Assembly (NCBI RefSeq): GCF_026153205.1
Contig: NZ_JAPFBW010000013.1
Coordinates: 62,001-126,000 of the forward strand
Reading direction: 5' to 3'
Source of the DNA: Aquabacterium sp. A7-Y
Lineage (GTDB): Bacteria; Pseudomonadota; Gammaproteobacteria; Burkholderiales; Burkholderiaceae_C
Length of the DNA: 64,000 nt
Part shown: piece by piece, positions 21,063 to 28,916 of the stretch
Numbering within the stretch: position 1 is the first letter of the stretch
Layout: each line of letters opens with the position of its first letter
Translations under genes and position numbers: made by a program
Notes under the pieces: generated by a model
Databases searched by the model: none
What the model was told of the DNA's origin: nothing
Seen by the model: the letters and a program-made list of their open reading frames with translations, nothing else

Positions 21063-23248
21063 TCGGCATCTCCCACGACCCGATGGACGCGTCGCGTATG
21101 TCGCAAGCGTTCAGGATAGTGCGCCGCAGGCGGAAATCCGTCCGCCGTCTCTGCTCGGTCCCCTCGTACTCGGTTGGTCATCCTCACGGCGTCGTCCGCC
21201 TCGGCGATCGAAAAAAGCCTGTTCTTGGCCCAGAACCAACCTGCCGTGTCGATGCACGTGTAAGGATCTGTTTGAGCTCTCTCAGGTCCGATGATGATGG
21301 GTGGACGTCGCTCAGCCAGCAGTGTGGCGACCAGGGCGGCGTCCTGAACTGCAGGTCGGTTTTGATGTTGTGCATGAACGTAGTTGCCGGGTATCCCCCA
21401 CCATCGAGCGTCTCGCCACCACGCGCCGCCGACGGTGCCCGGATCAAGCCAGCCTCGGTAAACCCAATACTGCATGTAGTTGCTGCGGCCGGTTATCTGC
21501 TTGAAGCCTCGCCCTCGGTAGGTTCCTCCGTCGTCACGCTGAACATTGCCCAGCCACCCTCTGAAGTTGGCTGCTCGCTCGTAGTGCCTGAAGTAGTTCA
21601 ACGGGTCGCCGTTGAACAACTCCGCCATCCACCTCAACTGGTTCGACTCTACAGCAGCTTGTCCGAAGAAATGAGCCGCTCGAAGATTTGGCGCTATGCC
21701 GTACTTCCTGCACACCTTGCCGAGCTCCTGGCGATAGACTGCCCGGTTTTCTTGTGCGGATTCCGGGTAGATCCGCAGCAGTTCGCTCTCGCTCCACCAG
21801 ATGACTTTGCGGAAATGTTTGATGAACTCTCGCGGCGGCCAGTGCCACATCGAGCGGTCTAGGCCATCAGCCTGGAAGGCCAATGCGGCAACGTGGGCTT
21901 TAAGGCGGCCAAAGTCGTCCTCGCTGATCGGTGTTGGGTTTTCCTCAGTGGAGTTCTTCAGCCATCCCCAGCGCGCATTGAAGGTTCGGTCATTCGACAC
22001 CGCATCGAGATCCCACTCGCTGACAAACCTGCAGACCGCGCGGGCGAGTTGTCGAACTATAGAAGGCTGCTGGAGGCGGGCCCTCGCTTCTGCTGGCGAT
22101 ATGCCTCCATCTCCGTTGACATCCAGCCATCGCTTGAGGGTCGGCGAGTCGCAACGGCTGTCCTGATCCTGTGAGTCGTCGATCAGGCTCCAGCCTTTCC
22201 AATGTGGAAAATCCGCATCGCTGAACTTCAAGGTTCCGGGCGCATTCAGGTCGACCCAACCGACGCCACCACCTGTGTAGCGGATCTGTCTCCAATGGGG
22301 CGTGCGGGCCGGATTCAAGGCCTCCGGTCCAATGATGCGGCCGAACCGAAGCAATTCGTACACGGCGCTCGGCACAGGGCGCATCGGAGCGGAATGTGCA
22401 TTGCTGATACGAACAGCTGCCGCGTGCAGGTCGTACTCGGCCCCCAGCTCTCGCAAGACCGCTCCCACCACAGACCCATTCTCCGCGTAGGTTGTCACAT
22501 GGGCAGAGCCACGATCTTCGTCAGTGCCCCAGCCGGTGTCATAGCGAATGCCGACGAACAATGGATCCGCCGTCCTGTCAACTGGCTCAGAAGCAGGATT
22601 GGTGACGTCATCTCCAGGCCGGACGGAATATATGGGTGTACCGCCTGGGATACGGATATACACCTCTCCATAGAGCGCATCCGCCCGCCCGTCCGCAGTA
22701 ACATTCAATGGGCCATTTGGACGACCCATCAACTTTCGCAAGTTCTCATCGTCACAAACGATCTCGAAGTGGACCTTGGGCTGCGTGTCTCCATAGATTT
22801 GACCCGCTTCGCCCACTTGCCCCTTGCGACTGATCAAGCGGTTCAGGATCACTGCGGGATGCACCCGCCTTAGATGCATGTAGATCGAGAAGAAAATTAC
22901 GCGAGAGCTTGTGCGTTCGCCGATTTCCGTCTCATGTCGAATGACGACAACTCCGTTGTCCGTCCAGCCGCCGCGATAGGCCTGTGCATGGTCTGGAGGC
23001 AGCGGGCCCGAGGGCTGTTGCGCAGGGGAACGGACATAGGCGATCGTTCCATCGGCAATCGCTCGGACAGTTGCGGGCCGAGCACCGTTCAGAGGAGCAC
23101 ACAGATGCAAGCCACCGTGCCAGCCAAGCGAAAAACTGATGGGGAATGTGCCATCCCCGGGATCACCGCCCGGCATGCACCGTTCAACCCATTGGTCCTC
23201 TGTTTCGTTGGCCTGACGTGATAGCAGGAACGGGGGACTGATCAGCAT
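21059..23248 (-). CDS. Type VI secretion peptidoglycan-hydrolase effector with M23-like and GH19-like domains
   Basis: This 729-residue protein starts at an ATG with GAGGG just upstream. An alternative TTG at 23290 overlaps the vgrG stop. An N-terminal domain resembles M23/LytM peptidases (residues 35-170: LGWHGGLHLCAP, VRAIADGTIAYV, KVHFEIVCDD). An SH3-like segment follows (about 235-340), then an EF-hand-like loop DVNGDGGISPAEA (376-388). The C-terminal domain resembles GH19 chitinase/lysozymes: AHFFGQAAVESNQLRWMAE with candidate catalytic Glu534, and GGTYRGRGFKQITGRSNY. The architecture recalls TseP of Aeromonas, a known type VI effector with amidase and lysozyme domains. It directly follows vgrG, which should carry it. 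No signal peptide is present, as expected for a VgrG cargo. Confidence 0.8.
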   Translation of the reverse strand: MLISPPFLLSRQANETEDQWVERCMPGGDPGDGTFPISFSLGWHGGLHLCAPLNGARPATVRAIADGTIAYVRSPAQQPSGPLPPDHAQAYRGGWTDNGVVVIRHETEIGERTSSRVIFFSIYMHLRRVHPAVILNRLISRKGQVGEAGQIYGDTQPKVHFEIVCDDENLRKLMGRPNGPLNVTADGRADALYGEVYIRIPGGTPIYSVRPGDDVTNPASEPVDRTADPLFVGIRYDTGWGTDEDRGSAHVTTYAENGSVVGAVLRELGAEYDLHAAAVRISNAHSAPMRPVPSAVYELLRFGRIIGPEALNPARTPHWRQIRYTGGGVGWVDLNAPGTLKFSDADFPHWKGWSLIDDSQDQDSRCDSPTLKRWLDVNGDGGISPAEARARLQQPSIVRQLARAVCRFVSEWDLDAVSNDRTFNARWGWLKNSTEENPTPISEDDFGRLKAHVAALAFQADGLDRSMWHWPPREFIKHFRKVIWWSESELLRIYPESAQENRAVYRQELGKVCRKYGIAPNLRAAHFFGQAAVESNQLRWMAELFNGDPLNYFRHYERAANFRGWLGNVQRDDGGTYRGRGFKQITGRSNYMQYWVYRGWLDPGTVGGAWWRDARWWGIPGNYVHAQHQNRPAVQDAALVATLLAERRPPIIIGPERAQTDPYTCIDTAGWFWAKNRLFSIAEADDAVRMTNRVRGDRAETADGFPPAAHYPERLRHTRRVHRVVGDAE

Positions 23249-23286
23249 GGGACCCTCACGTGGCAGTCGTCGTTTTTTGCCGGTAC

Positions 23287-26136
23287 TCAAAGAGAGTACG
23301 GAAAATCGTTCTTTCGCCTGAAGTCAGCCTTCGGCATAGGCGGGAGGAAGTACTCGGACGTGCTTGGCCCCTGAAAACTCTTCCTACTCGCATGCACCGT
23401 CATCTTCCCCGGACACTGCGTGACGATGCCACCGCCGTCGATCGTGATGCTCGCCCCGCCCGAAGTGGCAAGCGTGATCTTCCTGGCCGCCGCCCAGTCG
23501 ATATGCCCGTTCCGGCTCTTCACATCCATCTGCTGCCTCGCAGCCATGTCCATCCGCCCGGCCTGCGCCTGCATGTCGATGTCGCCCTGTGCCGCGATCA
23601 CCGTCAAGCCTGAGCCGGCCGCGCCTCCGCCTGCCTTCACGGCGCCGGCCAACACGCCGATCGCCTGGCCAGCGTGCAGGCGTGCCTGCGCACCTATTGC
23701 CATCTGAGTGTCTCGGCCGCTGCCGAGATGAATGCCTTCGCCGGCTGCCGTCTGCAAAGCCTGCCCAGCCACCACGCCGAGGCCCGCCTTTGCCGTGACG
23801 GCCACCGCCGGGTCCGTCATCTGAGGCAGCTGCTCCGAGCCGGTCCGGTGGTTCCTGGCAGCGGCGTCCGCCACCGCCTCGTCGTAACCCTGCCCCGCCA
23901 CCGTGCCACCGAGCACCGTGTGCAATGCCTTCAAGGGGGCTGCCCGGTGGTTGGCCAGGCTTGCACCGGGCTGCGCCGCGCCCAAGTGGCAGGCCTGCTG
24001 GACGGTCTCGTGCATCCTCGCCGCGTCGCTGTAGGCCCTTGCCAGCTGCTGCGCCTGCTTCGCGAGCGCCATGCCGGCTGCGTTGTCGCCCGCCGGTGTG
24101 GCAGTTCGTGTGGCGCAGGTGGTCAGCAGCAGGCCACGCCCGCCGCGAATGCCGCCATAGGCGTCCGTGCGCAGCTCGAAGCCCGCACCGCGGAAGCTGC
24201 CGCGGTGGTTGTCGGCCTGGTGCAGGAGGTGCCCCAGGCTGAGCCAGCTGGCATGCTGCGTATTGCCCGCCTGCACCCGCAACTGCGCGTCGCTGTCATC
24301 GAAGACCAGGCAGTTGTGGCCCTCCCCGCCGAACTCCCTGGTCTTCACGCCGCTCAGTGCCGCAGCGTTGCATTGCTGGTCTTCCGCCGCGGCCAGGCCG
24401 TGCCATGCCGGGCTGTTGCCAGCCGCGAGGTCTGCCTGGCCGCTGGGCAGGTGGTCGGTGGACCGCGTGAAAACACGGGTGTCCGTCTCAACCATCGCCC
24501 CGCCGGGTGTGGCCGGCACGCCGCCCTCGCCCTTGCCGTTGTACACAGCGCCGACCACCAGGGGCCGGTCGATGTCCGACTCCTCGAAGATCACCACCAC
24601 CTCCTGCCCGATGCGGGGGATGAACTGGGTCCCCATGCCGGCGCCGGCATACCGCTGCATGGCCCGCACCCAGATGCTGTGGTCGCTGGACTCTGCGTGA
24701 CGGGCCTGCGACTGCCAGTGGAACCGCACCTTGATGCGCCCGAGCCGGTCGGTGTAGATCCCGTCAGCGCCATTCGCGTGGGTCTGGCCTTCCGGCCCGA
24801 CCACAATGGCGCTTTGCGCCCCGGCAACGGTAGGTCTGGGGTTGATGCGAGCGCCGGTCTCGTCCAGCAGCACGGGCCGCCATGGTCGGCTCGCCGGCAC
24901 ACACTCGAACTCGTTGGCGTAGCCGCTCGCCTCGGCCTGCGCCCGAACCCGTTCCGGCAAGGCGATCGCCGCCGACGACAACCGGGCTGCGCCGAGTCGC
25001 CGGGCAATGTGCTCACCGAGTTCGCGCGGCAGGTTGTTGATGCCGGCGTGGCGGACCGCCGTCGCGACGTAGCGCTGTGTCTCTCCCTCGGACAGCGGCG
25101 CATGGCGGAGCGTGAAGCTACAGCCCGGCCTCAGGCTGCGCACCGTGCTCGTGCCCAGGCTGCGACAGCGCCTTGCCTCGTACGATTCGAGCAAGCGGCG
25201 GCCGTAGTGCTCGGATGCGAAGCGGGTGGCGCCGTTGTGGTGGTCGACACGACCGCCCGGGTCATAGCTCTCGATCCGCGGCGCCTGCACGCCGCCGATG
25301 CGCCCGAGAGTCGGGACGCTGGCGGCCTGCCCCGACTTGCGGGCGTGGTCCCAGGCAGTGAGCGTCAAACACGCCGCCGCCAGTTGGTGCCACAGCGCGA
25401 AGTGTTGGACGGCGTCCCACGGCTCCTGGCCGTCGGCGCGTTGAAAACGAAGACCGCCGCCGCTCGCGCTGGTGGGGTCTTCCGGAAAGCGCGTGCTGTC
25501 GGCGAACAAGCGCAGCCGGTGGGCGTGCGGTGCCTGGTCGTCCTCCTCGAAACACCAGCCGACGCCTTCCTCGCAAAGGATGCGACGCACGAAGTCGTAG
25601 TCGGTCTCGGCGAACTGATTGCAATAGTGCCGAGGCGGCACCCGGGACACAAAGCGCGCAAGCTCGTCGGACCCGGTCCACGCGGCAATCCCGCAGTGGG
25701 CCTGGAACACCGCCCCGACGATCTCGATGACGCTCTTGTCGATGAAACTCTGGCTGCGCCGATGACCCTGCAGCGCCGCCAGCCACGGCCGGACGACGAG
25801 CTGATAGCGTGCCAGCCCGCCATCGGATTGCAGCGCACCAGCCTGCATCACGATGCCGCTGCGCGTCGCGCGGCGGCCATCGGCCAGAGCGATGTGCAGG
25901 GTCGCTCGTTGTCCCAGCATATCGCCCAGGGGCAGGTGAGCGTCGGTGCTCAGCGTGTTGATGCGGAACTCGAAGAGATCGCTGAGCGCCTCGCGGGCCA
26001 CCCAGGATTCCACCAGCAGACGGCCGACCGCACCGGAGCCGTAAAGCTCGTACAGGCGGGTGCCTCGGGGGACGGCAACGTCCAAGGCGCTTGCCACCTC
26101 ATCCAGCGCTGGCAATGCCTGAAATGACCTGTGCAT
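23287..26136 (-). CDS. vgrG: Type VI secretion tip protein VgrG with DUF2345 extension
   Basis: This 949-residue spike protein has the gp27/gp5 layout: an N-terminal VgrG core (LYELYGSGAVGRLLVESWVA, and AETDYDFVRRILCEEGVGWC) and a gp5-like OB/needle region (GADGIYTDRLGRIKVRFHW, MGTQFIPRIGQEVVVIFEES, about 430-560). A DUF2345 beta-helix runs from about 660 (GGIRGGRGLLLTT), and an extension ends near SGGASITIDGGGIV. ATG 26136 has GGGAGGG just upstream; the frame is open further upstream without coding character. The effector gene follows at once. No other type VI genes are in the window, so this is an orphan vgrG-effector island that must use an apparatus encoded elsewhere. Confidence 0.93.
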   Translation of the reverse strand: MHRSFQALPALDEVASALDVAVPRGTRLYELYGSGAVGRLLVESWVAREALSDLFEFRINTLSTDAHLPLGDMLGQRATLHIALADGRRATRSGIVMQAGALQSDGGLARYQLVVRPWLAALQGHRRSQSFIDKSVIEIVGAVFQAHCGIAAWTGSDELARFVSRVPPRHYCNQFAETDYDFVRRILCEEGVGWCFEEDDQAPHAHRLRLFADSTRFPEDPTSASGGGLRFQRADGQEPWDAVQHFALWHQLAAACLTLTAWDHARKSGQAASVPTLGRIGGVQAPRIESYDPGGRVDHHNGATRFASEHYGRRLLESYEARRCRSLGTSTVRSLRPGCSFTLRHAPLSEGETQRYVATAVRHAGINNLPRELGEHIARRLGAARLSSAAIALPERVRAQAEASGYANEFECVPASRPWRPVLLDETGARINPRPTVAGAQSAIVVGPEGQTHANGADGIYTDRLGRIKVRFHWQSQARHAESSDHSIWVRAMQRYAGAGMGTQFIPRIGQEVVVIFEESDIDRPLVVGAVYNGKGEGGVPATPGGAMVETDTRVFTRSTDHLPSGQADLAAGNSPAWHGLAAAEDQQCNAAALSGVKTREFGGEGHNCLVFDDSDAQLRVQAGNTQHASWLSLGHLLHQADNHRGSFRGAGFELRTDAYGGIRGGRGLLLTTCATRTATPAGDNAAGMALAKQAQQLARAYSDAARMHETVQQACHLGAAQPGASLANHRAAPLKALHTVLGGTVAGQGYDEAVADAAARNHRTGSEQLPQMTDPAVAVTAKAGLGVVAGQALQTAAGEGIHLGSGRDTQMAIGAQARLHAGQAIGVLAGAVKAGGGAAGSGLTVIAAQGDIDMQAQAGRMDMAARQQMDVKSRNGHIDWAAARKITLATSGGASITIDGGGIVTQCPGKMTVHASRKSFQGPSTSEYFLPPMPKADFRRKNDFPYSL

Positions 26137-26236
26137 GCGCCCTCCCGTTTTTGGGGGATCGCCGATCGACGACCGCCCTTGTTGGAAGAACAGTTTCGCA
26201 CAGAAGTTAGCGCCTACACCCCATGGACGCAGTGGA

Positions 26237-26261
26237 AAAGGCGGCCCCGCCGCGCGGGGCC
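26237..26261 (-). terminator. Rho-independent terminator of the CsbD-like gene
   Basis: Arms GGCCCCG (26243-26249) and CGGGGCC (26255-26261) form a stem. On the minus strand it is followed by GCCTTTTCC. It lies between the CsbD-like stop and vgrG. Confidence 0.65.
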
Positions 26262-26278
26262 TTGTGAACCAGTCAAGT

Positions 26279-26479
26279 TCAGTTGAGTCGATCCGACCAG
26301 TCGCGCACCTGCCGCTCCGCTTCATCGCGGGACAGGCCATAGGCCTCCTGGATGCGGCCCACCAGCTGCTCACGCTTGCCGTCCATGCGGTCGAAGTCGT
26401 CGTCGGTGAGCTTGCCCCACTGCTCGATGGCCTTGCCCTTCAGCTGGCGCCAGTTGCCTTCGATACGATCCCAGTTCAT
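26279..26479 (-). CDS. CsbD-family stress protein
   Basis: This 66-residue soluble protein fits the CsbD family closely: start MNWDRIEGNWRQLKGKAIEQ, then KLTDDDFDRMDGKREQLVGR, ending in VRDWSDRLN. The ATG at 26479 follows GGAGCGTG; a start nine codons upstream is less likely. CsbD proteins are small, helical and induced by general stress; their molecular role is unknown. It is followed by a terminator and lies downstream of the cysteine-repeat gene on the same strand, with a GC-rich hairpin between them, so it may be transcribed separately. Confidence 0.92.
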   Translation of the reverse strand: MNWDRIEGNWRQLKGKAIEQWGKLTDDDFDRMDGKREQLVGRIQEAYGLSRDEAERQVRDWSDRLN

Positions 26480-26510
26480 GTCACGCTCCTTGTGCTGCGA
26501 GGTCATGGTC

Positions 26511-26530
26511 GCCGGCGGCGGACCGCCGGC
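26511..26530 (-). terminator. Strong GC hairpin after the cysteine-repeat gene
   Basis: GCCGGCGG (26511-26518) pairs with CCGCCGGC (26523-26530) across a four-base loop, just downstream of the gene ending at 26582. There is no T-tract, so termination would have to be Rho-assisted. Confidence 0.4.
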
Positions 26531-26581
26531 GCCGTCACCCGGGCCGGGCCGATACTGCCAGGCCCGACCCGGCCGGTGCTA

Positions 26582-27142
26582 TCACTGCTTGTTCATGCGC
26601 TTGGCGCGGTCCTGGCAGACGTCCTTGGCATCACCGCTCAGGGTGTCGCACTTCTCGGCATCAGCTTCGTACCGGGCGTCGCGCTTGTCCTCGGCGGCGT
26701 CCTTGCGCGTTTCCGAGATGTCGCGCTGGGCCTTGGCATCCACCTTGGCCTGTTCGTAGGTCGCCTTGGCTTCCTTCTTGCACACGTCCTTGGCATTGCC
26801 GTTCTGGTCGTCGCAGCGCTCCTTGGCCACCTCGTAGTCGGCCTCGGCGATGTCCTTGGCAGCCTCCTGACGGGCCTTCACGGTGCCCTTGTAGCTGGCC
26901 TCGGCGTCGGCGTCGGCCTTGGTGCGGGCGGCCTTGGCTTCGGCGACACAGACGTCTTTGGCGTTGCCGGACAGCGAGTCGCACTGCTTGCGCGCGGTGT
27001 CATAGCTCGCCTTGGCAGTCGCGCGGGCCTGGTCGTAGACCGTCTTGTCGCCGGCTGCGTGCGCGGCTGTCGCCAGCGCCAGGGCGCCGAACAGGGCTGC
27101 CAGGGACTGGGTCAGACGGGCGGGTTTGAGTGCGCGGTTCAT
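26582..27142 (-). CDS. Exported helical protein with three cysteine-loop repeats
   Basis: This 186-residue protein has a signal peptide (residues 1-30, cleavage near AHAA-GD). The mature part is Ala/Lys/Asp-rich and helical. Three near-identical motifs recur: CDSLSGNAKDVC (54-65), CDDQNGNAKDVC (110-121) and CDTLSGDAKDVC (165-176). Each pair of cysteines is exactly 11 residues apart and the repeats are spaced by 55-56 residues, so each probably closes a disulfide loop at a helix junction. No other cysteine is present. Homologues in Burkholderiales are often mislabelled TolA-like because of the Ala/Lys helices. The role is unknown; a periplasmic stress or envelope function is inferred from the CsbD-like neighbour. 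Confidence 0.75.
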   Translation of the reverse strand: MNRALKPARLTQSLAALFGALALATAAHAAGDKTVYDQARATAKASYDTARKQCDSLSGNAKDVCVAEAKAARTKADADAEASYKGTVKARQEAAKDIAEADYEVAKERCDDQNGNAKDVCKKEAKATYEQAKVDAKAQRDISETRKDAAEDKRDARYEADAEKCDTLSGDAKDVCQDRAKRMNKQ

Positions 27143-27320
27143 GTTCTGTCCTCCTGCATCATGGTTTCGAATCCGCCGGGTCGCCGTGTAGGGGCAAACC
27201 GACAGGCTGAAGCGTAGGCAGAGAGCAGCGAGGAACGTGCCGGACAGGCCGGTGGCCGCGCCTAGGACAGCGGAGAAAACGCTGTCGGAGCAGTCCTACA
27301 ACAAGGATCGCAAGGATTGC

Positions 27321-27346
27321 AAACGGCCGCCACACGGCGGCCGTTT
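27321..27346 (-). terminator. Terminator hairpin of the outer-membrane protein gene
   Basis: AAACGGCCGCC (27321-27331) and GGCGGCCGTTT (27336-27346) form a perfect 11-base-pair stem with an ACAC loop, immediately after the stop at 27353. The T-tract is only GTTTGC. Confidence 0.7.
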
Positions 27347-27352
27347 AAGCGC

Positions 27353-28012
27353 TCAGAAGCGATAGTTGACGCCCACGCTCAACTGCGGAATCGCCTTGAC
27401 CTTGCCGACACCGTCGCGGATTTCCTCGAGTTCGCGGTCGATGTCTTCCTGGCTGACCGTCTGCGACAGCAGCGGGCCGCTGACGCTGCCGCGCACCTTG
27501 GCCTTGCCGAAGGAAGCACCGACGTCGAAAGCGAAGCCCCAGCCGCCCTTCGGGCCGGCCTGATGGCCCCAGCCCAGGCCCAGGTAGGGCGTGGTGCTCG
27601 GGAACTTCACTTCGACGTCGAAGCGGTCCTCGCCGGACGCGGCATAGGTCGTATCGCCGATCGTGATGGTGCCGCCGCTCGGACGGCCTTCCAGGTCGGC
27701 GCGCATCTTGTTGAAGGTCACGCCGCCGGTGAAGCGGAAGCCATTGCCGAAGGGGAACCAGTCACCGAACAGGCCGATGCGGCTGAACTTGATCTTGCCT
27801 TCGTAGTCGATGCCTTCCTCGCTGCCGTTTTTGCTGCGGCTGCCGAGCGTGGCGAAGTCGGCGCGCAGCGTGAAGCTGTCGTTCAGCGGCTGGGCATAGC
27901 CGATCATCAGGCCCGGCAAGCCGATGCCGGTGTAGACCTCACCGGCGTGCGAGAGCGTGGCGGCGCTGCACAGCGCCAGGGCGGCAACGGAGCGAAGTAC
28001 TGCGGAATTCAT
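27353..28012 (-). CDS. Outer-membrane beta-barrel protein
   Basis: This 219-residue protein has a signal peptide (1-23, ALCSAATLSHA-GE). The rest is alternating amphipathic strands: VYTGIGLPGLMIGYAQPL, FTLRADFATLGSR and FRFTGGVTFNKMRADLEGR. Near the middle GLGWGHQAGPKGGWGFAFDV continues the pattern. It ends in a C-terminal aromatic (QLSVGVNYRF), the BamA recognition signal. The size suggests an 8-stranded barrel. A charged helical hairpin near residues 185-205 (QEDIDRELEEIRDGVGK) resembles an extracellular or periplasmic insert. ATG 28012 follows AAGGAGA. No specific function is evident; porin-like or OmpW-like adhesin roles are possible. Confidence 0.75.
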   Translation of the reverse strand: MNSAVLRSVAALALCSAATLSHAGEVYTGIGLPGLMIGYAQPLNDSFTLRADFATLGSRSKNGSEEGIDYEGKIKFSRIGLFGDWFPFGNGFRFTGGVTFNKMRADLEGRPSGGTITIGDTTYAASGEDRFDVEVKFPSTTPYLGLGWGHQAGPKGGWGFAFDVGASFGKAKVRGSVSGPLLSQTVSQEDIDRELEEIRDGVGKVKAIPQLSVGVNYRF

Positions 28013-28081
28013 CAGGGGGGTCTCCTTCAATGGAGCCCCATCATCCCACTACACGCCGATACAAATGCCGCGCCTCCCGGT

Positions 28082-28104
28082 GCCGCGACTAGCTCAGTCG
28101 CGGC
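28082..28104 (-). terminator. Stem-loop after exonuclease III
   Basis: GCCGCGACT (28082-28090) and AGTCGCGGC (28096-28104) pair perfectly around a 5-base loop, 15 bases past the xthA stop. No T-tract follows, so efficiency is uncertain. Confidence 0.5.
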
Positions 28105-28118
28105 CCGCGTTGATTCCT

Positions 28119-28907
28119 TCACGACCCGATATCGAAGCCGTAGTCCACCGTCAACGGTGCGTGGTCGGAGAAGCGCTGTTCCTTGAAGATCGCGGCGCGC
28201 GAGGCGGTGGCCGCGAGGCCGGGGGTGGCGATCTGGTAGTCGATGCGCCAGCCCACGTTTTTGGCCCAGGCCTGGCCGCGGTTGCTCCACCAGGTGTAGC
28301 TCTCCTCGCCCGCCTCGGGATGCAGGCGCCGGTAGACGTCGACCCAGCCGACCTCGTCGAACACCCGCGTGAGCCAGGCGCGCTCCTCGGGCAGGAAGCC
28401 CGAGTTCTTCTGGTTGCCTTTCCAGTTTTTCAGGTCGATGTTCTGGTGGGCGATGTTCCAGTCGCCGCAGATCAGGATCTCGCGACCTTCGGCACGCAGC
28501 GCCTGCAGCACCGGGAAAAACTCTTCCATGAACAGGAACTTGGCCTGCTGCCGCTCCTCCGACGAGGAGCCGGAGGGCAGATAGAGCGAGATCACCGACA
28601 GCGGCCCCCAGTCGGCCCGCAGGTAGCGGCCCTCGGCGTCGAAGCCGGCGTGGCCGATGCCCTCCACCACCCGGTCGGGCTCGCGCCGGGCATACAGGCC
28701 GACGCCGCTGTAGCCCTTCTTTTCGGCACAGTGGAACCAGCCGCGCAGGCCCTCGGGCTGGCGCATGGATTCGTTGATGTCGCCCGCCTGGGCCTTGAGC
28801 TCCTGCACGCAGACCACGTCGGCCTGCTGCTGGGCCAGCCAGCTGAAAAAGCCCTTGGTGGACGCGGAGCGGATGCCGTTCAGATTTGCAGAGATGACGC
28901 GTAGCAT
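28119..28907 (-). CDS. xthA: Exodeoxyribonuclease III
   Basis: This enzyme is the major AP endonuclease and 3'-5' exonuclease of base-excision repair. The 262-residue protein has the EEP-fold motifs: SANLNGIRSA, metal-binding Glu in VCVQELKAQ, SLYLPSGSS, the catalytic GDWNIAHQNIDLKN, WRIDYQI and SDHAPLTVDY. Length is normal. It starts only nine bases after the stop of the KpsS-type capsule gene, so transcription may run from the capsule cluster into it. The divergent partner expected in many Burkholderiales, pyrE, lies 31 kb away at the far end of the capsule locus. Confidence 0.96.
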   Translation of the reverse strand: MLRVISANLNGIRSASTKGFFSWLAQQQADVVCVQELKAQAGDINESMRQPEGLRGWFHCAEKKGYSGVGLYARREPDRVVEGIGHAGFDAEGRYLRADWGPLSVISLYLPSGSSSEERQQAKFLFMEEFFPVLQALRAEGREILICGDWNIAHQNIDLKNWKGNQKNSGFLPEERAWLTRVFDEVGWVDVYRRLHPEAGEESYTWWSNRGQAWAKNVGWRIDYQIATPGLAATASRAAIFKEQRFSDHAPLTVDYGFDIGS

Positions 28908-28916
28908 CCCGCGAGC

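Noticed and set aside
20418-26136. A complete type VI secretion locus
   Set aside because: No sheath, baseplate, TssM or ClpV genes are present; only vgrG, effector and putative immunity genes are seen.
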